NCBI RefSeq assembly: GCF_017353515.1
Contig: NZ_JAFMPY010000025.1
Location: 1-64,000 of the forward strand
Reading direction: 5' to 3'
Origin: Jiella sonneratiae
GTDB taxonomy: Bacteria; Pseudomonadota; Alphaproteobacteria; Rhizobiales; Rhizobiaceae
DNA length: 64,000 bases
Part shown: one piece after another, positions 53,998 to 61,886 of the stretch
How positions within the stretch are numbered: position 1 is the stretch's first letter
Layout of the letters: each line of letters starts with the position of its first letter
Notes under the pieces: generated by a model
Told to the model about the DNA's origin: nothing
The model's database searches: none
Seen by the model: the letters and a program-made list of their open reading frames with translations, nothing else
Translations under genes and position numbers: made by a program

Positions 53998-56187
53998 TCA
54001 CAGAAAGCTCTGCGGGTCCACGTCGATCTGCAGCTGCACCGACCCGCGCGGGCGCGGCGCCCGCGCGAGCGTCTCGCGCAGATAGGCCTGCAGCGGGGCG
54101 CGGCGGCTCGCCTCGACGAGAAGGCGGAAGCGATGGCGCCCGCGCACCACCGCGAGCGGCGCCTCGGCCGGCCCGAGCATTTCGATCTCCGCCGTCTCCG
54201 GCGCCGCGGCGCGGATCTCGCGGGCGTGGCTCTCGGCATCCTTGCGGCTGTCGGCCGAGACGATGATCGCGGCGAGCCGGCCGAAGGGCGGCAGGCCGGA
54301 GCGGCGGCGCTCGTCGATCTCGCTTTCGTAGAAGCTCTCGGGATCGGCGGCGACGAGCGCCTGCATCACCGGATGCTGCGGCTGGTAGGTCTGGATCAGG
54401 CCGCGGCTCGCCAGCCCCGTCCGCCCCGCCCGGCCGGTGACCTGATGCAGCAGCTGGAAGGTGCGCTCGGCGGCGCGCGGATCGCCATTGGCAAGGCCGA
54501 GATCGGCGTCGATCGCCCCGACCAGCGTCATCTTCGGGAAGTGATGGCCCTTGGCGACGAGCTGGGTGCCGATGACGATGTCCGTCTCGCCGTCGGCGAC
54601 GGCCTCGAGCTCGCGCCTGAGCCGCCGCGGGCCGCCGGCGATGTCGGAGGAAAGCACGATGGTGCGGGCCTCGGGAAAATCCTCGACGATCTCCTCGGCG
54701 ATGCGTTCGACCCCCGGCCCGCAGGCGACGAGATGGTCGAGCGTCCCGCATTCGGGACAGGCCTCCGGCCGCGGCATCGAGAAGCCGCAGTGGTGGCACT
54801 GCAGGATGCCCCGGAGGCGGTGGTCGACCAGCCAGGTCGAACAGTTGCGGCACTGGAAGCGATGCCCGCAGACCCGGCAGAGCGTCAGCGGCGCATAGCC
54901 GCGCCGGTTGAGGAAGAGCAGCGCCTGTTCGCCCCGCGCGAAGGCCTCGCGGATGGAGGTCTTGAGCACCGGAGAGACGAAGTGTCCGCGCAGCGGCGGG
55001 TGGCGGCGCATGTCGACGAGAGAAAGCTCCGGCAGCGCGGCGTCGCCGTGCCGCGCCTTCAGCCGGACATGCGCGTAGCGGCCGGTCTCGGCGTTGACCC
55101 GGCTTTCGACGGAAGGCGTCGCCGAGGCGAGCACGATCGGAAAGCCGCCGAGCGAGGCCCGCACCACCGCCATGTCGCGGGCGTGATAGAAGGTGCGGTC
55201 CTCCTGCTTGTAGGCCGGGTCGTGCTCCTCGTCGACGACGACGAGGCCGAGTTCCCTGAACGGCAGGAACAGCGACGACCTGGCGCCAGCGACGATCCTG
55301 ACCCGCCCCTCCGCCACCTGCCGCCAGATCGCCTCGCGCTTTCGCGGCGGAACGTCGGAATGCCACTCGGCCGGCGGCGCCCCGAAGCGGGCGTGGAAAC
55401 GGTCGATGAAGCTCTGGGTGAGCGCGATTTCCGGCAGCAGGATCAGCACCTGCCTGCCGGCATCCAGCGCCGCGGCGACGGCTTCGAAATAGACCTCCGT
55501 CTTGCCCGAACCGGTCGCGCCTTCGAGGAGGATCGGCGCGAAGGCGCCGCCCTCCACCGCCGAAACGAGCGCGCCCGCCGCCCTGGCCTGGTCCTCGCTG
55601 AGCGCAGCGCGCCCGAACCCCGTGTCCGGCTCGGCGACGGCCGGGGGCGGCGGAAAGCGGGCCGTGCGGAAGACGCCCTGCCTGAGGAGGCCGTCGACCA
55701 CCGAGGCGCTGACGCCGGCGGCATGGGCAAGGCCGCTCTTCGACCAGGCCGGCGCCTCCTCGGCAGCGACGATGACCCGCCGGCGCGCCGGCGTCAGCCG
55801 GTCCGGCGCCTCGCCCGTCGCCTCGATGCCCTCGAGCCATGGCTCCGGATCGAAGGCGGCGGGCGCCCGCAGCGCCATGCGCACGACGAGCCCCGGCGGC
55901 GACAGGGTGTATTCCGCGACCCAGTCGACGAAGCGCCGCATCGTCTCGTCGAGCGGCGGGCAGTCGAAGACGTGGGTGATCGGGCGAAGCTTCTTCGCCT
56001 CGACGCCGTCCGTCGGCCCGTCCCAGACCACCCCGGCCACCTGCCGCGGCCCGAGCGGCACCTGGACGATCGAGCCCGGCCGGACGCTCATTCCTTCCGG
56101 CACCGTATAGGAATAGGGCCTGTCGCTCGGCAGCGGCACGAGGACGGGCACGACGGTCTCGGGAAAGAGCTGATCGGTGAGGGCCAA
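53998..56187 (-). CDS. priA: Primosomal helicase PriA
   Basis: The 729-residue protein begins at TTG 56187, with GGAG just upstream, reading LALTDQLFPETVVPVLVPLP, the usual PriA N-terminus. Seen are the 3'-DNA-binding domain, Walker A EGATGSGKTEV, the DEEH box (VVVDEEHDPAYKQ) and eight zinc-binding cysteines between CRVCGHRFQCRNC and CPECGTLDH. It restarts stalled replication forks. The longer in-frame reading to 56367 has no family support. Confidence 0.93.
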   Translation of the reverse strand: MALTDQLFPETVVPVLVPLPSDRPYSYTVPEGMSVRPGSIVQVPLGPRQVAGVVWDGPTDGVEAKKLRPITHVFDCPPLDETMRRFVDWVAEYTLSPPGLVVRMALRAPAAFDPEPWLEGIEATGEAPDRLTPARRRVIVAAEEAPAWSKSGLAHAAGVSASVVDGLLRQGVFRTARFPPPPAVAEPDTGFGRAALSEDQARAAGALVSAVEGGAFAPILLEGATGSGKTEVYFEAVAAALDAGRQVLILLPEIALTQSFIDRFHARFGAPPAEWHSDVPPRKREAIWRQVAEGRVRIVAGARSSLFLPFRELGLVVVDEEHDPAYKQEDRTFYHARDMAVVRASLGGFPIVLASATPSVESRVNAETGRYAHVRLKARHGDAALPELSLVDMRRHPPLRGHFVSPVLKTSIREAFARGEQALLFLNRRGYAPLTLCRVCGHRFQCRNCSTWLVDHRLRGILQCHHCGFSMPRPEACPECGTLDHLVACGPGVERIAEEIVEDFPEARTIVLSSDIAGGPRRLRRELEAVADGETDIVIGTQLVAKGHHFPKMTLVGAIDADLGLANGDPRAAERTFQLLHQVTGRAGRTGLASRGLIQTYQPQHPVMQALVAADPESFYESEIDERRRSGLPPFGRLAAIIVSADSRKDAESHAREIRAAAPETAEIEMLGPAEAPLAVVRGRHRFRLLVEASRRAPLQAYLRETLARAPRPRGSVQLQIDVDPQSFL

Positions 56188-56254
56188 GGCGGCTCCGCGC
56201 GACAAAGGAAGGCGGCGCCGGCGAATCGCTGCCGCGCCTCGATCGAACCTACCC

Positions 56255-56355
56255 GATCGAATGCGACATTCGACCCCGGCCCCGCCGGAACGCGCCGTCG
56301 CCTGGTACGCGAGGCGTGCGAGCCGCATACCCCTCGCGATCGCGACCAAATGTCC
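56255..56355. repeat. Possible third relic of the two-hairpin repeat
   Basis: GATCGAATGCGACATTCGA at 56255-56273 differs by one base from GATCGAATTCGACATTCGA in the copy at 25697, and ACCAAATGTC at 56345-56354 matches the right part of the copy at 45414. The middle does not align clearly. It lies in the priA/aldolase promoter region. Confidence 0.3.
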
Positions 56356-56475
56356 TATATCCGGCAAGAAAGCATCCGGCCGGCCACCGCGACATGAGGA
56401 TCATGGTGGCGCCGGCCGCCGCGTCGCCTATAAGGACGCGGCCAACCCAACCGGAAGCGCGCGAAGGGCACTCCC

Positions 56476-57129
56476 ATGAAATTCTTTGTCGACACCGCCG
56501 ACGTCGCCGAAATCCGCGAACTGGCCGATGCCGGGCTTCTCGACGGCGTGACCACCAACCCGTCGCTGATCAAGAAGGCGAACCGCCCGATGCGCGACAT
56601 CGTCGCCGAGATCTGCGACGTCGTCGAAGGCCCCGTCTCGGCCGAGGTGACGGCGCTCGAAACCGCCGAGATGATCCGCGAGGGCAAGATCCTCGCCGGC
56701 ATCGCCGACAATGTCTGCATCAAGCTGCCTCTGACCCTCGACGGGCTGAAGGCCTGCAAGGAGCTGACCGGCGAGGGCTTCCTCGTCAACGTCACGCTCT
56801 GCTTCTCGGCGGTGCAGGCGCTGATGGCGGCAAAGGCCGGCGCGACCTTCATCTCGCCGTTCATCGGCCGGCTCGACGACATCAATCTCGACGGCATGGA
56901 GCTGATCGCCGACATCCGCCGGATCTACGACAATTACGGCTTCGACACCGAGATCCTCGCCGCCTCGATCCGGACGATCAACCACGTGCGCGAAGCGGCG
57001 CTGATCGGCGCCGACGTCGCCACGGTGCCCCCGTCGACGCTGAAGGCCCTCGTCAAGCACCCGCTGACCGACAAGGGGCTCGACCAGTTCCTCGCCGACT
57101 GGAAGGCGACGGGCCAGTCGATCGCCTGA
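56476..57129 (+). CDS. Transaldolase / fructose-6-phosphate aldolase-like (short form)
   Basis: The 217-residue protein belongs to the short transaldolase (TalC/Fsa) group. It begins [16 protein letters not shown], with [12 protein letters not shown], the Schiff-base lysine in [40 protein letters not shown] (landmark) and the C-terminal [12 protein letters not shown]. It may work as a transaldolase in the pentose phosphate pathway or as an aldolase; the two cannot be separated with certainty by sequence reading. It is divergent from priA. Confidence 0.9.
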   Translation: MKFFVDTADVAEIRELADAGLLDGVTTNPSLIKKANRPMRDIVAEICDVVEGPVSAEVTALETAEMIREGKILAGIADNVCIKLPLTLDGLKACKELTGEGFLVNVTLCFSAVQALMAAKAGATFISPFIGRLDDINLDGMELIADIRRIYDNYGFDTEILAASIRTINHVREAALIGADVATVPPSTLKALVKHPLTDKGLDQFLADWKATGQSIA

Positions 57130-57235
57130 GAAGGCGACACGCTTCCGCTCGTGGGCCGCGATCGCCGTCGAGGGGGCGGGCCCCACTCTTTTCGAGGGCT
57201 GCGGTCGGCCAAAAATGATACGGCAGCGGCTGGGT

Positions 57236-57436
57236 ACCCCCCTCTGCCCTGCCGGGCATCTCCCCCTCAAGGGGGGAGATCGATCTTGCACCGGACCGCA
57301 TGACCCTTCTCGACCACGCCACAGTCCTGCAGCGACGTGAAACGGAAATGCCTCGGTTCGAAGGAACGAGCGGTAGCAGCGACGCTGCCAATCTCCCCCC
57401 TTGCGGGGGAGATGTCCGGCAGGACAGAGGGGGGTG
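57236..57436. repeat. Large inverted repeat, 45-bp arms
   Basis: The arms 57236-57280 (ACCCCCCTCTGCCCTGCCGG...) and 57391-57436 are inverted copies differing at about five positions. Each ends in its own CTCCCCC/GGGGGAG hairpin. About 110 bases lie between. This is a RIME-type mosaic like those at 394-757. The whole stretch 57130-57467 between the aldolase gene and the antiporter shows no gene. Confidence 0.65.
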
Positions 57437-57467
57437 CCTCGGCACAGACCCGACCATCTATGAATCT

Positions 57468-58778
57468 TCACCCCGTCGCGCCCTCACCCGCCTTCGCCAC
57501 CTCCTCACGCGGTGGATCGCCGCCCTCCGGGCGCACGGCGCGGCGCACGAGCCGCTCCAGCGTCATCCCCTGGACCAGCACCGAGAAAATGACGACGGCA
57601 TAGGTCGCGGTGACGATCAGGTCCCGCGCCGCCCCCTCGGGCAGCGACAGAGCGAGCGCCACCGAGATGCCGCCGCGCACGCCGCCCCAGCTGAGGACCG
57701 CGACGATGCCGCGGGAGAAGCGCTCGCGCAGCCGCACGATCTGGAACGGCAGATAGACGGCGAGAAACCGCGCGAACAAAACCAGCGGGATCGCCAGCGC
57801 CGCGAGGGCCGCGGTCTGCCAGGTGAAGTCGACGAGGAGCAGTTCCAGCCCGATCAGCATGAACAGGACGGCGTTCAATATGTCGTCGACCAGCGTCCAG
57901 AAGCCGTGGAGATAGCGCTGGGTGAGGTCGCTCATCGCATAGGCGACGCCGCGATTGCCGATCAAGAGGCCGGCGACGACGACGGCGATCGGGCCGGAAA
58001 GGCCGAGCTTGTGGGCGCTCGCATAGGTTCCCATGACGAGGGCGATCGAGATCATCACCTCGACCGGATAATCGTCGATCTTCAGCATCATGCGATAGGC
58101 GAGGAACCCGGTCATCGCGCCGAAGACGGCGCCGCCGAAGGCTTCGACGACGAAATGCTGCAGCGCCATCGGCACGGTGAGATGCTCGCCGGACGAGCCC
58201 GTTGCGACCCCGACGAGGATGGTGAAGACGACGACCCCGACGCCGTCGTTGAACAGCGACTCGCCGGCCATGTCGATCTCGAGGCGCTTCGGCACGCCGC
58301 TCATCGCCTTCAGCGTCGCGAGCACAGCCACCGGATCGGTGGGTGAGATCAGCGCGCCGAAGACGAGCGCCCAGGCAAAATCGATCGGTACGCCGACCTG
58401 TCCGGCGAGGAAGTAGAAGCCGGCGCCGCAGATCGCCGTGGAGATCAGGACGCCGAAGGTCGCCATCAGGCCGACCGACAGGCTGCGCGATTTCAGCGCT
58501 GCCCAGTCGACATGGAGGGCGCCGGCAAACAGCAGAAAGCCGAGCATCCCCTCCATCAGCGTCTGGTTGAAGTCGATGTCGGCGACGGCCCGCCTGACCG
58601 CGACCGGAAAACCGAGATGCGGGAAGGCCCATGTCAGCCCGATCAGCACGAGCGAGCCGACGAGGCCGAGGATCAGGAGCCCGGCATTGCTCGGCAGGGC
58701 GATATAGCGCTTGTTGAAATAGCCGAAGGTCGCGGCGAGGACGAGCAGGAGGGCGGCCAGATCGAAGAGGGTCAGCAT
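57468..58778 (-). CDS. CPA1-family Na+(or K+)/H+ antiporter
   Basis: The 436-residue protein has about 12 membrane segments. Typical CPA1 motifs are FGALISPTDPVAVLATLK, with the discontinuous helix Asp, GESLFNDGVGVVVFTILVG with the N-D pair, and LSWGGVRGGISVALALSLP. It exchanges sodium or potassium for protons across the inner membrane. The start MLTLFDLAALLLVLA at 58778 fits the membrane topology; the upstream extension is charged and unsupported. Confidence 0.9.
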   Translation of the reverse strand: MLTLFDLAALLLVLAATFGYFNKRYIALPSNAGLLILGLVGSLVLIGLTWAFPHLGFPVAVRRAVADIDFNQTLMEGMLGFLLFAGALHVDWAALKSRSLSVGLMATFGVLISTAICGAGFYFLAGQVGVPIDFAWALVFGALISPTDPVAVLATLKAMSGVPKRLEIDMAGESLFNDGVGVVVFTILVGVATGSSGEHLTVPMALQHFVVEAFGGAVFGAMTGFLAYRMMLKIDDYPVEVMISIALVMGTYASAHKLGLSGPIAVVVAGLLIGNRGVAYAMSDLTQRYLHGFWTLVDDILNAVLFMLIGLELLLVDFTWQTAALAALAIPLVLFARFLAVYLPFQIVRLRERFSRGIVAVLSWGGVRGGISVALALSLPEGAARDLIVTATYAVVIFSVLVQGMTLERLVRRAVRPEGGDPPREEVAKAGEGATG

Positions 58779-58893
58779 GGGCGGATCCGATCGTCGGTCG
58801 TCGAAAACCAAAAGGGGCGACGCCCCGCGCCGCCCCTCCTGAAGAACATGCAACCGGCCCGAAGGCCAGAGCCTTCGAACGCCCCGTCCGCGA

Positions 58894-59412
58894 TCAGGAC
58901 TGGAAATGGCTCTCGAGGAAGTAGATCGACTTGTCGAGGCCGCGGGCGACTTCCGTCAAGAGGTCCTCGGTCAGGGCGTCGCCGGCCTCCGACGCCTCCT
59001 CGATGCCTTCCTGCGCGGCCTTGCTCCAGGCCGAATAGGAGTCGGCGAGCCGCCTCAGGTGATCCTCGGACTTCACCAGATCGAGGGGATAGGGCTCGAG
59101 AATGGTGTTTCCGGCCGACGCCTGGACGGTTCCGTGCGCCTGGCCGCCGAGGGCCGTCAGCCGTTCGGCGATCTTGTCGACATAGTCCTCGACCACCTCG
59201 TGCAGGTCGTCGAACAGTTCGTGGACGGCGATGAAGTTCATGCCCTTCACGTTCCAGTGCGCCTGCTTGGTCTGGTAGGTGATGTCGATGGACGTCGCGA
59301 GATGGGTCTGGAGGAGTTCGACCATCGAGCCCCGGATGTTTTCGGAAATCGGGTTCTTGGTCGAATGCAGCTTGCTCGCGCCGGTCTTGTTGGTCTTCGT
59401 GGCCTTGGCCAT
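58894..59412 (-). CDS. dps: Dps-family DNA-binding ferritin-like protein
   Basis: The 172-residue protein has the Dps ferroxidase signature at the dimer interface: YQTKQAHWNVKGMNFIAVHELFDDLHEVVEDYVDKIAERL (landmarks His, Asp and Glu). A Lys-rich N-terminal tail (MAKATKTNKTGASK) may contact DNA. Dps dodecamers store iron with hydrogen peroxide as oxidant and protect DNA in starvation. A clear AAGGGAG precedes the start. It is transcribed alone. Confidence 0.93.
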   Translation of the reverse strand: MAKATKTNKTGASKLHSTKNPISENIRGSMVELLQTHLATSIDITYQTKQAHWNVKGMNFIAVHELFDDLHEVVEDYVDKIAERLTALGGQAHGTVQASAGNTILEPYPLDLVKSEDHLRRLADSYSAWSKAAQEGIEEASEAGDALTEDLLTEVARGLDKSIYFLESHFQS

Positions 59413-59683
59413 GGAATGCTCCCTTCATGCGATGAGACGTGAACGCCCACCCCGCCGCCGGCGGGCGCAGAATTCGGGGCGATAACCGGTAAGTCTGAGG
59501 GAGGTTCCAGCGCAGTGGCGCCGACCGGAGAGAGTGGCCGGTGTTCCGGACAGAGATGCGCGGGCTGCGCCGCGCGGGAAAGGATGGCGCAAGCGCGCCC
59601 CGTCGAGACCGGCCTGAAACCGGCCGGGGCGGCCTCGTCCGCCGCCCCTGACGCCCGTCGCGCCTCTCGACGTTCGGCCGGGC

Positions 59684-60304
59684 TCAGCCGATCTCGTCCT
59701 TGATGCCCATATAGGCCTTGTCGCCCCAGACGCTCTTGACGCGGTCGTTGCGGCCGCAGCCGGTGCGGTAGAAGCGATATTTCACCGGATTCTTCTTGTA
59801 GTAGTCCTGATGATAGCCCTCCGCCGGCCAGAAGGTCGGGGCCATGGCGATCTCCGTCGCCACCTGGCCGAGATCCTTCTTCACCGCCGCCTCGGAGGCC
59901 TTGGCCTCTTTCATCTGCGCGGCCGAGGTGGCGTAGATCGCGGTCGTATAGGCGTGGCCGCGGTCGCAGAACTGGCCGCCCGCATCGGTCGGATCGACGG
60001 AATGCCAGTAGACCTCGAGCAGCTTGTCGTAGCTCACCTTCGAGGGGTCGTAGGTGATGCGCACCGCCTCGCGAAAACCCTCGTGGTCGTAGTAGGTCGG
60101 GTTCTGGGCCTTGCCGCCGATATAGCCCGAGGTGGTGTCGAGAACGCCCGCCACGTGGTCGAAGTCGCTCTCGACGCACCAGAAGCAGCCGCCGGCGAAG
60201 ATCGCCGTCTCGCTCTTCTGCGCGACCGCCGGCCCGGCCAGCGCGGCGAGGCCGAGCGACAGGGTGGCGGCGCCGGCCAGCGCCCATGGGGTTATCCGCT
60301 TCAT
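59684..60304 (-). CDS. msrA: Peptide methionine sulfoxide reductase A, exported form
   Basis: The 206-residue protein has a signal peptide (MKRITPWALAGAATLSLG...AVAQ) followed by the MsrA active site FAGGCFWCVESDFDHV. YIGGK, HSVDPTDAGGQFCDRGHAY and the aromatic TYYDHEGF region follow. It reduces methionine-S-sulfoxide; the signal peptide places it in the periplasm, unlike the common cytoplasmic MsrA. One further cysteine near the C-terminus (TGCGRN) could resolve the active-site sulfenic acid. The 250 bases upstream show no gene. Confidence 0.92.
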   Translation of the reverse strand: MKRITPWALAGAATLSLGLAALAGPAVAQKSETAIFAGGCFWCVESDFDHVAGVLDTTSGYIGGKAQNPTYYDHEGFREAVRITYDPSKVSYDKLLEVYWHSVDPTDAGGQFCDRGHAYTTAIYATSAAQMKEAKASEAAVKKDLGQVATEIAMAPTFWPAEGYHQDYYKKNPVKYRFYRTGCGRNDRVKSVWGDKAYMGIKDEIG

Positions 60305-60555
60305 GCCCGTCTCCTCGATCGGTGTTGGTCGTGCCCCCCCGGCGGGCGGGCCGGACGGCATTGCTGGCCCGAGCGACGCCGCCTTTTTCCAGAGGGCGCG
60401 CATCTCCGGGCGTCTGTGTCGTCGAAGATTTCGCACGCGCCGGCGCGATGGTTTCACCCGAGACGCATCAACTCTCCCGTGATCGCATCACTTGCGCGCG
60501 CCATGCACACAGCATTCCCGTCGCGTCGCCCGGCCGACGCGGCGCCGCGACCCGA

Positions 60556-60981
60556 TCAGCCGCCGTCGGCCGCAAACCCCGCCGCCTCGATCCCGGCGAT
60601 CGCTGCCGCCTCGTCATTGTCGGAGGTGTCGCCGGTCACGCCGACCGCACCGAGGATGGCGCCGCCCTGGCCGCGCACCAGGACACCGCCCGGCACCGGC
60701 ACCAGCACGCCGCCGGCCAGGGCGTTCATCGCCTGGACGAAATAGGCCTGCTCCTCCGCCCGCTTGTGGATCGCCCGCGAGCCCATGCCGAGGCCGATCG
60801 CCCCGTTCGCCTTGCCGATGGCGATGTCGGGGCGCATGCGCGACGAGCCGTCCGAGCGCTCCAGCGCGACCAGCGCGCCGCCGGCATCGAGCACCGCCAC
60901 GGTCAGCGGCTTGAACCCCTTGGCGGCACCGGCCTTGAGGGCCTCGGCGACGATGATGCGAGCCTTGTCGAGGGTGAGCAT
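60556..60981 (-). CDS. GlcG/HbpS-family protein (DUF336)
   Basis: The 141-residue protein has the family features LTLDKARIIVAEALKAG, TVAVLDAGGALVALERSDGS and GGVLVRGQGGAILGAVGVTGDTSDNDEAAA. HbpS of Streptomyces binds haem and GlcG is encoded in glycolate operons; the role of most members is unknown. There is no signal peptide, so it is probably cytoplasmic. AAGGAG precedes the ATG. Confidence 0.85.
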   Translation of the reverse strand: MLTLDKARIIVAEALKAGAAKGFKPLTVAVLDAGGALVALERSDGSSRMRPDIAIGKANGAIGLGMGSRAIHKRAEEQAYFVQAMNALAGGVLVPVPGGVLVRGQGGAILGAVGVTGDTSDNDEAAAIAGIEAAGFAADGG

Positions 60982-61087
60982 TCTCTCTCCTTTTGGTTCG
61001 AGACAATGCAGATAGGCCTGGTGCCGCCGGCGTCATCCTCGTGGGCGCCCGGCGGGCCGGCCGGGCGCGGGCCGCCTCCGGCTTTTC

Positions 61088-61867
61088 TCAGCGGTTGACC
61101 AAGAGGATCTGCACCCGGCGGTTTTCCGCGCCGTCCGGATCGTAGGGGTTCTTGAGGTCGCGCTCGCCGCGGCCCGAGGTCACGAAGCGGTCGCGCGGCA
61201 GGCCCGACGCCCGCACCAGCGCGTCCGCCAGGGATTCGGCGCGCCGCTGCGACAGGTCGAGATTGTAGTTGTCGCTGCCGGCCGCGTCGGTGTGGCCGAG
61301 AAGCACGAAGCGCTTGTCGGCGAGCCGCGGGTCCTGCAGCGCCGTGGCGAGCTCGTAGATCTTGCCGTATTCCGCCGAGAGCGGCTGGTCGTTATTGTAG
61401 GCGAACAGCACCTCGATATCGATCGACGGCAGCGGCTTGGAATTTTCGACGGCGATCGCCGCGCGAACTTCCTGCGCTTTCTGCGGGGTCGCGGCCTGCC
61501 TGACGGCCACCGGCTCCGGCTCTTCCTCGATCACCCCGAGATTCTGGAGATCGTCGAGCGAGAACGACTTGGACGACTTCGAGGCGCTGCCGGAGCAGGC
61601 CGAGCCGCCGGTGACGAGGCAGTCGCTGAGCTTGCTGCCGCCCTGTGCCGACGGCCTGGCCGCGGCCTGGCCCTTCGACACCGAGGGCGCGGTGGAATCG
61701 AGGTCGAAACTGTCGAGCGACATGCCCTGCGCCATCGCGGCGCCGCCGCCCAGCAACAACGCGGTGGCGACGGCCCCCGCAAGGGCCGCCGCGCGCCCCG
61801 TCGCGCCGGGCAGGTGTCGTCCCCTGCCCCCGATACCGAACATCCGATCGATCGCTTGCGTTCTCAT
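61088..61867 (-). CDS. OmpA-domain envelope protein
   Basis: The 259-residue protein has a signal-like N-terminus (hydrophobic AAALAGAVATALLLGGGAAMAQ at about 26-47). A Ser-rich region with two cysteines (DCLVTGGSACSG) follows, then a C-terminal OmpA-like peptidoglycan-binding domain (VLFAYNNDQPLSAEYGKI, LLGHTDAAGSDNYNLDLSQRRAESLADAL and the final RRVQILLVNR). It ends in Arg and anchors to the wall rather than forming a barrel. It starts 19 bases after the long exported protein gene, in one operon. Confidence 0.88.
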   Translation of the reverse strand: MRTQAIDRMFGIGGRGRHLPGATGRAAALAGAVATALLLGGGAAMAQGMSLDSFDLDSTAPSVSKGQAAARPSAQGGSKLSDCLVTGGSACSGSASKSSKSFSLDDLQNLGVIEEEPEPVAVRQAATPQKAQEVRAAIAVENSKPLPSIDIEVLFAYNNDQPLSAEYGKIYELATALQDPRLADKRFVLLGHTDAAGSDNYNLDLSQRRAESLADALVRASGLPRDRFVTSGRGERDLKNPYDPDGAENRRVQILLVNR

Positions 61868-61886
61868 CTCCTGCTCCCAACCGTCC

